Part shown: positions 13,907-25,850 of the stretch, piece after piece
Layout of the letters: every line of letters starts with the position of its first letter
Position numbering within the stretch: position 1 is the stretch's first letter
From: Plumapathes pennacea
Taxonomy: Eukaryota; Cnidaria; Anthozoa; Antipatharia; Myriopathidae
Length of the DNA stretch: 64,000 bases
Direction: 5' to 3'
Assembly: GCA_964036295.1 (NCBI GenBank)
Contig: OZ038462.1
Coordinates: 2,735,501 to 2,799,500 of the forward strand
The notes under the pieces: model-generated
Database searches by the model: none
Told to the model about the DNA's origin: nothing
Seen by the model: only the letters and a program-made list of their open reading frames with translations
Position numbers and translations under genes: made by a program

Positions 13907-14170
13907 TTGCGCCTTGTTCGGCCATAACCGTTGAAACGAAAGGAGTGTTTGCGGCCAGCAAGTTCTTTTGCTGTGAGCGTGGCTCAAATTGCTATTTCCG
14001 TGAGACTTGAATATTTTTAATTCTTTGCCTCTGATTGTGTCACAGGTTAGACAAACCGACGCACATCAGGCAAGTTCGTTTTTACGAAACGTCTATCCCG
14101 AAGCTTACTGCATTCTTTTGCTGTTGTTTGTTCCCTTGGCCATGCGCGGCCGACTGAGCGCGGCCAACTG
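13907..14170 (-). pseudogene. Decayed copy of the gene A 5' end
   Basis: The stretch gcgccttgttcggccat, coding MAEQGA on the minus strand as in gene A, recurs here and is followed by degraded similarity to 12038-12310 upstream of gene A. After MAEQGA the reading meets a possible donor (gtaatc) and the rest of exon 1 with TM1 is absent. It could be an alternative short first exon, but a truncated duplicate is simpler. Confidence 0.5.
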
Positions 14171-14717
14171 ATCGATACGGGGACGAACACGCTTGCCAAA
14201 TACACGCACAAGGGCCTGTTTCGCAGGCTACTCCTTACAATAAATCGTAATAGAAATCGAAATCGTAACTAGAGACATGTTTCGTAAAACATGTGTAAAT
14301 CTTTCCGTTACAATAATATTATTTAAGTTAATTCCAACTTAGTTATGAATTAATTTAAATCTATACTTGTTTAATAAAGCCAGCAGTGATTTTGACAGTT
14401 GACTGAAACAAAAGAATTAGCTGCCGCTTCACTTGGGCCCAGTTGTTCCAAGAACCATCGCGGCTGAAGTACCTAACAATCCCACCCACAACATAATGAA
14501 TATCCGCCCGTTTTACTCATAATTAAGAATTAATTGCCATCCAGGATTATCACATTCTTTCTCTGGACGCCTTGGGCATCAAAGACAGAGTTTTGATCAA
14601 AAGCTAAAAGAAAGCTTGTTTTAGCTCACAACCTACAAAGAAAGCTAAGTTCTGAGAGAAACTTTATCACTTCCAAGAGTAATTTGGGACCTGTTAGTTG
14701 GGACCATTATTTATCAT

Positions 14718-14742
14718 GGGGGGGGGGGGGGGGGGGGGGGGG
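14718..14742. repeat. G homopolymer, 25 bp
   Basis: Uninterrupted run of G. Its length may be unreliable in the assembly. Confidence 0.9.
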
Positions 14743-14929
14743 ATCTTTTTGGGGGTCCACTCAATTTTGGGTTCACACAGATATATGTGGAAATGAAAGA
14801 GGGGTGTATGAAATTTAAATTTAACTTTAGGTTATTTCACCGTATTAGTATTACATATATTATATATCGAACAGTTGACTGATTTTTCTCCTGTGAGTAA
14901 ACATAATCCCATTAAAGTCCACCGACTGA

Positions 14930-15540
14930 AGAGAAGAACTCTTCTCAGGGACTAAAAGCAAGACTGGACGAGGAAGAAGAACGTTTCATTGAGCTGCACT
15001 TTATTCGAGGTGAGCTGTTCATGGAATTTTGCCGTGATTCATGCGGTAAGAAAACAGAAGAGTCAAACTCTGACCTGTGTCCTTAGTGCTGTAAAACAGA
15101 TGGGTGGGGCGATCTACAGAGAGATTTTCCAACCCTTTCCTGATCACAAGAATCAAAATCACTAAATGGACGTTTATGACACCCCAATGGAAGATAGAAA
15201 TGGCAAACGTAGAACACCAGACGACTTTTTGCTACGAAAGCAACTCAAAGTGTTGTAAGAAGAGAAGTGAATCAGTCAGGAAAACCCGGACAGCATCACC
15301 GCACATTCTAAAATGTATGGTGTAGCAGAAAAGCACGTCATCAACTATCTGAGCCATCTTCAAGATATTGATCACAGAAAAGGAATCAGAGCAAGAGCAA
15401 AGTAATACGATTTTCCGTGAAAGGAACGGAGTAGAAAGTGGAAGAATAGAAGAGCTGCGAGTTAGGGAGCTCGATATCTATTTGAAGCGACATGGACTGA
15501 CAACTATCTACTATGGACTGACGGGCGAGTATTCATTCTA
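14930..15540 (+). pseudogene. Decayed ORF, probably transposon-derived
   Basis: Short open pieces in different plus-strand frames follow one another: an acidic piece with ARLDEEEERFIELHF, then RRTPDDFLLRKQLKVL, then EKHVINYLSHLQDIDHRKG, then LRVRELDIYLKRHGL ending at a stop near 15540. The last piece resembles a SAP-type DNA-binding motif. The broken frames suggest an old mobile-element gene. The family is not recognised. Confidence 0.35.
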
Positions 15541-16158
15541 GAGCTCTATTGTGAATGAGATTGTTTGGTACTTCAGCATCGTAGAGGACTTCGAGTATGA
15601 CTGCTTTGCTGTACCTACATATTGTGTATGCTACAAACCGTAAATAAATACAATACAATAAAATATACATAAATACACAAGTAGTTTTCTTAAATAGTTT
15701 GGACCTAACAAACGTGCTTTGAACAACTCGGCAAGTGTTCTGCATTCACTTTATGCTTTGTTTGGTGGAAACTCAAAGCAGCTCATGCAGATTTTAATTC
15801 GCTCAGTCATTCTTAATGGCGTATGGCACATCTACGACCAAAATCATTGAGTGCTTACTATTTACACAGAAAAATTTAGAAATTTCAGTTCAAGATCAAA
15901 TGGATCAGGCAATTTCTGGAAAACCTATTCGAAAATCGTTGAGTACCTTCAGAGCTGCTTCTCTTTTTCCGGTTGGAACGGACCGCAAAAAATTTTCCGT
16001 ACCATTTAAACATTTCTTCCGTTTCTGGTCTCCCTTAGACTAGAAACCAATTGCGTTTGACTGATCCCCGGAAGTGGTAAGCACCACTCCTTCCGGTTGG
16101 TTAGTTAATTTCTGAAGTCGCTCACCATTATACAATAGTCACCCCCACCTGATTCTTC

Positions 16159-19100
16159 CTACAATTGGTCAGCAGCCCATGTTACACTGGGCATTGGGTT
16201 CCGTTCGTTCGCACCTTCGTCTCTTCCGCATGGCGCTGACAAAGAGCGAGAGAACCTCGAGGAGCTAGGGGGAGAAGGCCGTTCTTGAAAACCTGGAGAC
16301 TGTTTACCTTCCCATTCTTTGAACGTTTCCTTGAGTAGATCTGATACTTCACCAAAGGGTAAATCCACCGGTCTGCGAGAAAAAAATTAAAGTAAACTCA
16401 ACGCTTCTAAAAATGCAAAAATCTCTCTGTAATGCAAACTTGACAAACAACTTCGAGATTGCACTGAGTCATCATCGGTATGAAACCGTCATCTACATGC
16501 CCAAGTTTGGTGGTGGAAGCTCTACATTTTGAACCGTCTCATATTGTACATTAACTAAAGTTAAGTTAAGTTGCTTACACTAGGACTGTACCAGCTTCTT
16601 CCCAAATGCTCCTCATCTTTGGGTCTATGCCGGATGGCGAGAGGAAGTAAACCTTCTTTATCTTTGCCTAGAATGATAAAGCATGGAATTTGCACAAACG
16701 TTTCATATATCTAATATGCTATTGCGAACCACTTTAATTCTCAAGGATAGAGGGGTTACGGACTATAGGCAGAGGTAGCAAGAAGGGAAAACTGTGCTTG
16801 GTAATTGAGCAGATAAGGGGCAGTTTACAGATTCCTTTCTTTCTTTTCTTTGGGGGTGGGGGAGGGGAGGGCACGGTAAAGCAAGAACATCTGATAAATG
16901 GAAAAACTATCGACTAGAAGCCCAGAGAGCATCACTGAATACAAATCTGAAATCGACAAACGAGGACCGCAGATCAAAGATCTGAAGGGACTGTTAGAAA
17001 CAGTTTTCCTGATTATCTCACCTCGACGGCATATGCTGCATTCTTCCTTGTAGGTGGATGCGTGGAGAAAGCCAGAAGCGAAGCGGATGCGTTGCCGTCC
17101 GGGCGGTGCACTATAGCGCGTTCAATGGCAGGCATCGAGTCAACTTCAACTGCTTTTTCTGCGCCTTGGAGCTTCTCTTGACAGGCTATGACACGCACCT
17201 AGAACAATGATTACATAGACATACACGATGCAGATCAAACAGTCACAATAAACTTATTCAACTCAACCACAACGAATATTTTGAGTGTACTGACAAACTC
17301 TACATCTTAGTGTGTGTAAACAAACAAACAAACAACATACAAACCAAATCAAACCAAAACAAGGACAACAAAAATTACGAAACGAAGCGTACTGAAAAAA
17401 AAAGAAGACAATTGTTTAGCTTTCTTGGCATTTTAAGTTAAAACTTACGTTGGATTTAAATGACAAATGGTTTGAGTGGCATGTTGGTTGTGATCGTCCG
17501 GGTAACAGTAGTCTCCAGGAAGTCTGTTGTTGGTTGTTGTCTCGTGTTGAAATGCCGACACGATCCCGATTAATGGGGATTCTTGAATTGCTCTAGAAAT
17601 ATTGACCTGGAAACACTATAGCCTGATAACCGAACTGTGATATGTGGTCTTATATTTTGTGGAACGGAAATTAGTTATGCTGCGGCAAATTTATTTATTT
17701 ATTTTTATGACGAAGAAGCTGGTCTCCGTGCTCGATTTTGCAGGTCTGAAAAGTATGTCGGGTCAGTGTTAAGTAATAAAATAGGATTCTATGCTGCTCT
17801 CTTTGCTTAATAACCTTTGGAAGCGATCTAAATACCAGTTGTGTGCAAAATGACTGTTATACGAAAAGCGAAAGAAAAAGAATTGGACGGCAGCGAATCA
17901 AGAAAACAGTTTTTCCCTTAGCAACGTGCAATACGGCTGCTTTTATATTTTATTGACCGAGCGCGAGGTCCGTACGGGAGAATAATGCTCGAGCTTTTTT
18001 CCGAAGGCTGAAATTCAATATCGCAATGGCCTCCAGTAAACATCAAAACTTACCGATCTCTCGACGGCTTAATTGTCGTAGGCTATTCGTCCATCACAGT
18101 AAAGATAAACATCAGCTCCGTAAAATCTTCGATGATTTTGAAATAAAACGACTTTCATTCATTGTGAAATCCTTACTTGTGGTGTTTACAGCACAGATAC
18201 TGCTGGCGGCGCTACAATTACAAAACAGTAAGACCGACAAACATGATTGTATCTCACTTCTCAGATCCGTTCACGGTGACTGTTCACATTCTTTGGCCGA
18301 TCACTTTGCTTTCCTTCCACGTTAAACCATCCGACTTTTTAGAACGAGCTAATCTGCTGTTTACGATGCCACAAACACTGGCAATACAGGTCGAATCTTC
18401 TTCTCCAACTGTTTTCTTGGCTTGCAAACTGAAAGTTTTCCCTGTGAAGTGGATTTATCTCCTTTACAAATTCTCGTTTCACCGCTTTGGTTCAGCAGAC
18501 TTAGTCGACACCTTTTACCGAAACCAAAGAGCTGCACAACCTCGTGTGTAAAACTTTTGACAAACAAATTTAACTGTGACGTAGCGGTCCATCTGCCCGG
18601 TCCGTACAAGAAAATACGGACCGCTAACGAACCAATCAGAATGCTCCATTCCCATCATGGACTGGTGAGCCATATAATATACCTTTTATTTGTCTATGGA
18701 GTTACTGCATGCCCATGGTATGCGAAGCCTTGTCACCGTTCTGTTCTGTGACGGAATCATCATATCAAGAACACCACTGTGCCATATCGCCTCGAAAGTC
18801 TCCCAAATGGTTAATAAGGTCTAATTCTGTTTAATTTATTATCGAACGACGTCATGATGGTCGTGACGTCACGATGCAATTTGGACAATGGTTACCGTGG
18901 AGACGCTTCAACTAATCATAGCCGTGCAGATTCTCGTCACAAAATTATCAACTTTCATTTGAAAGGTTCGCACTCTGCCTCGTTTTCTAACATGCATCTA
19001 AATCGCTTGTCAGCCTGAGATAAAGGAATAAAAGCAGCAGAAGCATTTAAAAGGTACCTTCAGACATTCAGTGGTAAGGACGTACCCTTCTTGGCTCTTC

Positions 19101-22100
19101 TGGTCTTCCGAGAAAGTGCTGACAAATTGCGCAATCAGCAAAAAGACCTTTTGATCTTGGGACAAAAGCTTCAGTTCTGACTTGGTCTTACTTCTTAATT
19201 CGTTCCACCAGACCAATTCCTTCTTGTTTTTGTTTCGCTCTTCATTTAACCTTTTGTTAACATCTTCGAACAACTTGATGATGTTCTTTTCCAAGAGCTC
19301 CCTCTCTTTTAGTCTTTTTGGATATGGGCTATGTAATTATAAGAAACAAGAGTATAGATCATAAATAACAATATTACAATAATAGCATCAACTGGATGCA
19401 CGATAATCCCTGGCAATCGGCTCGAAAAAAATATATTGACAAAATTGAAGAAATGAACGAAAAATGTGTATGTAATGTGAAATGTTCCCATGTAAACGCG
19501 CCTTTACCAAGTTATCATGTAAATAGAGGATATTAGATGGCCGTGCAGAGATACGAATTTTATCTTCGAGTGTTGATATCTCTCAGTGTGAGCTCAACGA
19601 ACGAGTGAGATTATCAACACGAGAAGATAAACTTCGTATCTCTAAGCGGCCATATAAAGTTCTGATTATTATATAGATATCAATGAGATATCCAGAACAA
19701 AGACATATCTTACAGCCTTTATTTCCTGTCACGGGGCTTGCAGTCTTCAAAAATCGCGCGCACAGTGAACATATCATTTTTGTCCTTCACGTATGAAGAT
19801 ATACGAAAAAAACATGTTTTTAGAACTGGAGAAATCCTGGTATTTCATCGATACGTTTTAAGAGTTGAGAGTTGAGGGAGGTTCTTTGCAGGACCTGGCA
19901 GCACTTTAAATTTACGAAATATTAAGAAGATTTGTATAGGAAAAGTTGTTGGTGAGCAAGCCTTGCCCACCAATAACTTTTTCCATACAAATCTTCTCAA
20001 TATTTGCGCCAAATATGATCTATGATTGGTGTGAGCCTGAACTGTTGCATCCGCACATGTGTTTTCATGCTCTTTCCTTTTCCGGCACTCAAAAGCCCGA
20101 AGTGATGAATTTTCAGTCATGAGGGTCATGTGACCAGTTGCAAAGAGCCTGTTGCTGATGGACAAATGACAAATGACCTATATCCCGGAATCATTTAAGT
20201 AGTCCGACTGTAACATCATTACTTTACCTGAGTAAGATTCCATTTTCCATTAAGTACGTTTTGCTTTCCTTGTATCCGTCACGATACACATAGTAGTACA
20301 CCCTTGCCACACCTACCTGCAATATTAAGCGAAGATTTGTGGCTACTTCTGAGTTGAGTGGAGCCATCATTTTGAGGCTACCTTTGTCTTCGACATTATT
20401 TCAAACAGGAAACCGCGCTATATAAAAGGGCTGTTGCCAGGAAAGACTTTACTCGTTTGCCAACCAAAAGCGACCAAGACAAAAGCTCCTTGTGGTGAAA
20501 AAATCAAACATTTCAAGGTAATACCCGACTAGAGAGAGAAAAAACAAAAATGTGCTTCGTCATCTTTTCCATAAAACAGTTATTCAATTGTAAAAACCTA
20601 TTGCTTCTTACAATAAAACAGCCTATACATGGACAGGCATTTGACTACAGAAAGAAGGCAGCAGGAAAGAGGTAGGTAAAAAGTCTTTCTTCTTCTGACC
20701 ACAAATATATTTATCAGTAAAGCTAGTGTAAAAGGGCTGTTGCCTGTTGACTATAGAAAGAAGGCAGCAGGAAAGAGGTAGGTAAAAAGTCTTTCTTCTT
20801 TTGACCACATATATATTTATCAGTAAAGCTAGTGTAAGTTTTAAATATGCCTGGCGCAGGGGGAACATTAACCAGAATTTTCTGGCTGGAAGCTAGAAAA
20901 AAAAAAAATGCATTGAGATCCGCCCGTTGGCTCAAAGGAGGTGTCTGAAAATCAGGCTAAGGACGCCAACTTTTCCGTTTTCGAACTGTCAGAGTTCCTA
21001 TTATAATATAGTTTCTTTACTTTAATTTTCATACCTCCCGTAACCACCTGGCACACTCTAAGCAGGGAAACATCGTAACAAACACTGTGGACCCGGCGAA
21101 CATCTCAGACTGATTATGTATAATCGTTCTGCGTTCCGCATGGAGAACAAGGTTTGCGAGACCCTTAGTTCCTTCCCTTTCTTTAATCAGACGTGGATAC
21201 CAATTGAACCCAAGTGCCAAAACCTAACAAAGATAAGAAAAACGTTACTAAATGTGGAGCAAAAGTGGATCACAAGAGAAAACATATCTGTCTACTCTAT
21301 TTTGCGCCGAATTGAACTGAGAATGGCTAGGTATATCAAGAATGCTACCACGTGAGCAGCGGCTTTTGACGACACCGACAGAACAGCTCAACGCAAAATT
21401 GCTTGTCAGTATTGGTTTCCTTCCTCTCGGTTTCCGAACAATGGAACACTGTTAGTATTCATACCGTAGAAAACCGGTTATAAGCCACCTGGCCTCAATC
21501 TAATGCCGGATCAAATCGATGGTGCTGCAGATGTAGAAATTCATCTTGAGAGTGAGGGTGACTGAGGATAATGTGAAGAGTACCAGTAGCGGCTCGAACG
21601 TTGATGTACCGCCGTGCAGGAGCACATCGAGAATCCTCAGACTTTTTCTGAGCACATTCTGTGCACATTTGTTTTCTTCCCCAGTTTTAAGCCCCCCTGG
21701 TTATAAGCACCCTAAAAACCCTTCCGAAATCATATAGGCCCAGGGCTTATAACCGGGATTGTACGGTATTTGGTTATAGGTTGCAGCTTAGGTCGCCAAA
21801 ATCTCCAAATTTAAACTTCTCTAAAAAGAAATCGCTAAATCTTGCTGAAAAACAAAAATAAATAATCGCCAAAAAAGTTCCTAAAATAGTATAACCTTAA
21901 AACGGACCCCACGGGGATTTTTCAAATATTAAGTGCAAACAGCGGACTGAAGAAAGCAAACAAGAGACCTCTCGCTTTTCCTCCAAGTAAAAAAAATGTA
22001 TATTTTATTAAAGGGCAAAATATAGCTCGGGTACTAACCCGGGTAATGTAATGTTGTTTTATTCTTAAAGTTTACCCGGGATGTGTCGTCCCGCCCGCTT

Positions 22101-24105
22101 ATAAACACGCTAGCCGCATCTCCTTGTAAACAGGGCCTAATACGACTCAATTCGGGCTCAACCGAACAAAGAAATTGGCCGGAAATTCGCCGTTTGTCTG
22201 ACAAGATTTGATTTCTGATCATTGTCGTATGTTCTTCTTAAAAAGCACAAAAACTGTTCGAAACCGGCGCCGTTTTATTAATCGCAGCCTTATCAGCATC
22301 TTCCTTAAAGCTGGTGTTACATTGGTCAATTTGCAACGCCGATTTGCTCCAAATTCACGCAACTTTCGCTTTCAAAAACTTGCAACGCGTTGCAGCACTG
22401 CAGATATCGCGAAAACTCGTTCGCAATGGGGTGTAATACCTCAACGATTTTTAGCGCAACATCATATCGTTGCAAATCGACCACTGTAACACCACCTTGA
22501 GGGGCACTAATACGGGCAAGAAAAAAGGAGCAAATTATCGCTCAACATTGTCGGGTTGCATTGCAAGTTAAAGAGCGATGTTGCGCGTGTTACCGCTCAC
22601 GCAACAACAACAAAATGTAGCATGACTCTGTTGCAATTACAAACACGAAATTCGGCCACGTGATTGGACAGTTTGACAAACAAGATGGCGGCCGAGCAGT
22701 TTTGTTGCGTGACGACAGTGTTAATACGCCCGACAAACCAACATTTTGCTGCAGAAAGTAGAAGCTCGTTCTTGCAACGCAACAGTTTTGTGTGACAAGT
22801 TTCACGATTGTGTTGCCCGTACTACTGCACCTTTAGGAAGATCTCTGCGTTGGCCGTTTTGAGTGCGCCCCCACGTTAAGGTATACTCTTTTCTTTCAAA
22901 TGTACCGAGCGATTCTTGGATCAATTCGGCGCAAAATGGATTGGAGAAGGGAGCGGACAGATAAGCAGAACCTGGGTCCAGTTGCATAAATCGAAAGGTA
23001 CGATATTATCGCCTAGTCCCGGGCGTTCATAGTGTTTCATGCAACCGGGACCCAGTCAGATCTGCACAAATGCATATATCTCCTTTACTGGGGAGGAATT
23101 TAGAAAGTTAAATAACTATATGCCCAGGCTTATAATATCTTTACAACTATTAATAGAAAGGTCATTAACACAAAGCAACTTTCGTCTCAACCTGCAACGC
23201 GAGTTCATAATTAGACAGATGGCCTTACCTTCCCAGCAGAATCAACGAATACACAACCAACCCTCATGCTCGTGACTTTGTTTCCAAGGGAACTTATTAT
23301 CGCTAAAGACATAAGATACTTCTTGAGAGCCTAAAACGTAGAAATAAATGAGAGCTGTCCTGAACTGTGCCTTAGTATGAACTTCTTTTTTATTCAGGTG
23401 GTTTCTTGTACGTGGCCCGGTTTTTCGAAAGTCGATTAAGCTAATCTAGGATTAACGAAATTCTTTCTCTCGACCTCTCTGCCAATAAACTGCTGGGTTT
23501 TGTTCGAAGATGGATTAGAAAGCTTGTTCCAGCTTAAAACGTTATCAAGAAAGTCGTTGTGGACGAAACTTTCACGTTTTCAGACTAAAAAATGACAAGA
23601 AAGTTTAGACCTAATCCAGGATTAGCCTAATCGTGCTTTGAAAAGCCGGGCCCTGTATAACAACATTTATGGCATAATCTAGACCATCACATAAGATAAC
23701 AGCACAACTCTGTTACACTATAGAGGACCACCTATATTTTATTTTTTGTGCTTTTTAAAACAGAGTCAAAGTTTAAACTATCAATCACACTCTGATTTTA
23801 GACTCTTTATGTGTACCGTATCTTTCATTAGACACATTTCAGGGGATGCCCAAATGTCGGGATGAACCGCCCGTAGAAACTGGTATGATTTTCATAGAGT
23901 ATAGACCAAATAACATAGCAAACAGTAATGTCAATTATCACAGAACTGAGAAACTGAGGAACTATCAATGACTACAGATGTTTTTTCTCTTACTTCGCTT
24001 AGCGGTGCTGGGAGTATCAATGATGACTTATTGGCACTACCAGTAGAATGTCCCCAAGAATAACATTCGGACTCTGTGGGTACTCGAACACGTGGCACTT
24101 CTTGC
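16159..24105 (-). CDS. Gene E: tandem deaminase-fold protein, one active-looking and one degenerate domain (5' partial)
   Basis: Exons: 24105-23994 (tentative), 23330-23229, 21223-21035, 20316-20228, 19328-19058, 17198-17022, 16667-16579, 16372-16159; all phases agree and a TAG ends the frame. The first domain is typical of zinc-dependent cytidine/dCMP deaminases: RVGCVFVDSAGK, then LVLHAERRTI (Zn-binding His and catalytic Glu), then VTMFPCLECARWL (two Zn-binding Cys), then GVARVYYYV. A Lys/Glu-rich exon of about 90 residues follows. A second deaminase-like unit then appears, in which PAIERAI replaces the HAE motif and STHPPTRKNA replaces PCxxC, before KIKKVYFLSPSGID. The second unit therefore seems to have lost its zinc site. 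The tail is Ser/Pro-rich. The likely reaction is deamination of a cytosine-containing nucleotide; the substrate is not known. About 414 residues are visible and the true start is not found. Confidence 0.8.
18026..18325 (+). other. Plus-strand ORF of 99 codons inside a gene E intron, status unclear
   Basis: It begins MASSKHQNLPISRRLNCRR and has one hydrophobic stretch (FIVKSLLVVFTAQILLAAL). It lies in a region with repeated ggtccgta-type motifs (17965, 18598) common to small repeats, so it is more likely chance or element-derived than a gene. Confidence 0.2.
19530..19656. repeat. Palindromic MITE-like hairpin
   Basis: Arms atggccgtgcagagatacga and tcgtatctctaagcggccat flank complementary atcttcg..gttgat and atcaac..gaagat segments. 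Located in a gene E intron. Confidence 0.75.
19918..20004. repeat. Strong hairpin, stem of about 40 bp
   Basis: aatattaagaagatttgtat and its near-perfect partner atacaaatcttctcaatatt enclose a second complementary pair (ttgttggtg / caccaataa). Located in a gene E intron. Confidence 0.85.
20648..20840. repeat. Tandem duplication, period about 107 bp
   Basis: A block starting agaaagaaggcagcaggaaa and ending with taaagctagtgtaa occurs twice in direct orientation with few differences. Confidence 0.85.
22310..22496. mobile_element. MITE with GGTGTTACA termini
   Basis: The left end tggtgttacattggtcaatt and the right end (reverse complement tggtgttacagtggtcgatt, then tgcaacg) are inverted repeats of about 27 bp. 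Non-coding, in a gene E intron. Confidence 0.75.
22494..22837. mobile_element. MITE abutting the previous element
   Basis: The left end ccttgaggggcactaatacg + ggcaa and the right-end reverse complement cctaaaggtgcagtagtacg + ggcaa form inverted repeats. The same terminus recurs at 44907-44930, at the end of gene F exon 4, and near 56135. Confidence 0.6.
23414..23652. mobile_element. MITE, same family as the one nested in the LINE at 49011-49250
   Basis: The ends ggcccggtttttcgaaagtc and (reversed) gggcccggcttttcaaagca carry inverted repeats that include taatc(c)aggattag. About 240 bp, non-coding, and inverted relative to its relative in the LINE. Confidence 0.8.
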
Positions 24106-25068
24106 CTTTAAAACAATAAAACAAAGCAAGATTAAAACGAACCAAAATGGCATCGCCAAACCTCCACTGCTGGAGGCATTGCTAGTCATTTGTTCTCACT
24201 TGAAAAGCTCGAGGAATAAAATGCAGACTCACTACATTTACATGTAAGTGTCACTTCTTGATTTGAAAACAATAATGACAACAATAACAGACATAAGGAG
24301 CCAAAACAACAGAAGCGACAACAGTCCAAAGGGTTCTCGTTCCTATTCATATTAACACATAACACCAGCGATACCAGTTAAGAATGTATGTAGTCTTCAA
24401 GACTGAAAAATGCTGTTGCTGGTGACTAACGTTTCGAGCTCATCTTCATAATCATATTTTAATATTATTAAAATAGATTGTGTCAGATGATGGTACTTAT
24501 TAGCCTGAAATTCAGCCGCTCTCTTGTTTGTCAGGGACCTGGGATGAAATGGAGAGCGGCTGAATGTCTCTGGTCGTTGATGTCATTGGTCTGTCTTGTG
24601 GTGATGCGGTTGGTCGTCAGTTACCATCGCCGCACACCAGAAAGCTGATACACAAACTCAGAATAGAAACCTTTCAACAGATGCCAACAACTACCTACAC
24701 CTTACAAACGACTAATAGATGACATCAAACGCAACCGAACGAACAATAGACGGATCAAAAGGACTCGAAAAGAAAAGAAAAAGAAAGAAAGAAAGAAAGA
24801 AAGAAATAATAATAATAATAATAATAAAAAAAACCAATTGCGAAACCCGAGTTCACATAGAAAAATGGGCACAACTAAAATTTCAAGACTTTGAATATAA
24901 CTTTATGACCTAAAAACAACGAGCAAAATGCCCTGGCAGTCGAAGCTTTTGATGCTGCATACAAAGTTTCAAAATCATCTCTTTATCAAGAACTCGAAAC
25001 TAATTCGGACAAAAATCTGACATTCCTTGGCCTAAACAATCTCTCCCCCTCCCCGGGAGAGGGGTTGC

Positions 25069-25591
25069 ATCACCGCTAAATATAATAACAACGCTAAATG
25101 TAATACCCACCGTAAATGTAATAAAAATCAGCGCTAAATGTAATACCCACCGTAAATGTAATAAAATTTAACGCTAAATGTAATAAATGGTCAACCGTAA
25201 GCATAATAATCTGACTCACCGTAAATGTAATAACATTTAACCCTAAATGTAATAAAGGTGTCCCACTAACTAATTTATGCGAGTCATGGCCGAAGTTGGT
25301 ACCACCAAACCTAACGTGACACAGCATATGTCACGTGGCCGAATAGGATGGTCACCATGGCAACAAGATTATTAAAGCTAAGTTGGGTATATTATAAAGC
25401 TGAATTTGACCTTCGACTAGACTTTGGATTGCATTTTAATTTTTTTTTTTTTTTTTTTTTTGACTTTCGATTTTAGCTTTAAACTTAGGGGAAAAGAGGG
25501 AGATTTTCGGAGAACAAACTTAAAATCACTATCAGCTATCTAATCGCTATCAGGTATTACATTTAGCGTTGTTATTACATTTAGCGGTGAT
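25069..25591. mobile_element. Element with TIRs built from tandem CGCTAAATGTAATA-type units
   Basis: The left end (atcaccgctaaatataataa onward, from 25069) is repeated inverted at 25553-25591 over about 39 bp with one clear mismatch. The left side continues as about nine spaced copies of (a)c(g)ctaaatgtaataa / accgtaaatgtaataa up to about 25255, spaced about 20-22 bp. The right side has two inverted copies. A T-run lies near 25440-25460. No ORF accounts for it. Confidence 0.8.
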
Positions 25592-25617
25592 ACATAATTT
25601 TGGATGTGAGTGTGCCG

Positions 25618-25850
25618 CCCGGTCCTGAAAATCCTTACCCTATTTCAGACCAAAATAGCTGATTTTCTATACCCTATTTCAGACCTGACCCCAAAAATGT
25701 ATACCCTACTTCAAACCCATTTCAGAGATTTTTTCTTTTGCAGCGATTTCCGCTCTAAATTTTCTTCCATTTGCCGTGCAATATCCACGGCGACACATTT
25801 CTAATAAAATCATACCCTGTCCCAGAGCAGAAGTACAAAATCGATACTAC
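25618..25850. repeat. Degenerate minisatellite, unit like ACCCTATTTCAGACC
   Basis: Repeated taccctatttcagacc-type units. The same family, with the same lead-in (gtgtgc..c..ggt/act.gaaaa.ccttaccc), occurs at 32225-32475. Confidence 0.8.

Larger units (their letters stand above)
12038..16158. other. Interval between genes A and E: duplicated and decayed sequence
   Basis: This holds the gene A upstream region, a segment also present near 39.8-40.6 kb (13140-13905), a second decayed copy of the gene A 5' end (13907-14170), a G homopolymer (14718-14742), a decayed ORF (14930-15540) and the presumed 3' UTR of gene E. I see no intact gene. Confidence 0.6.

Noticed and set aside
24106-24200. Possible first exon of gene E, MTSNASSSGGLAMPFW
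   Set aside because: Phase would fit, but it needs a 37-nt intron with a poor gttcgt donor.
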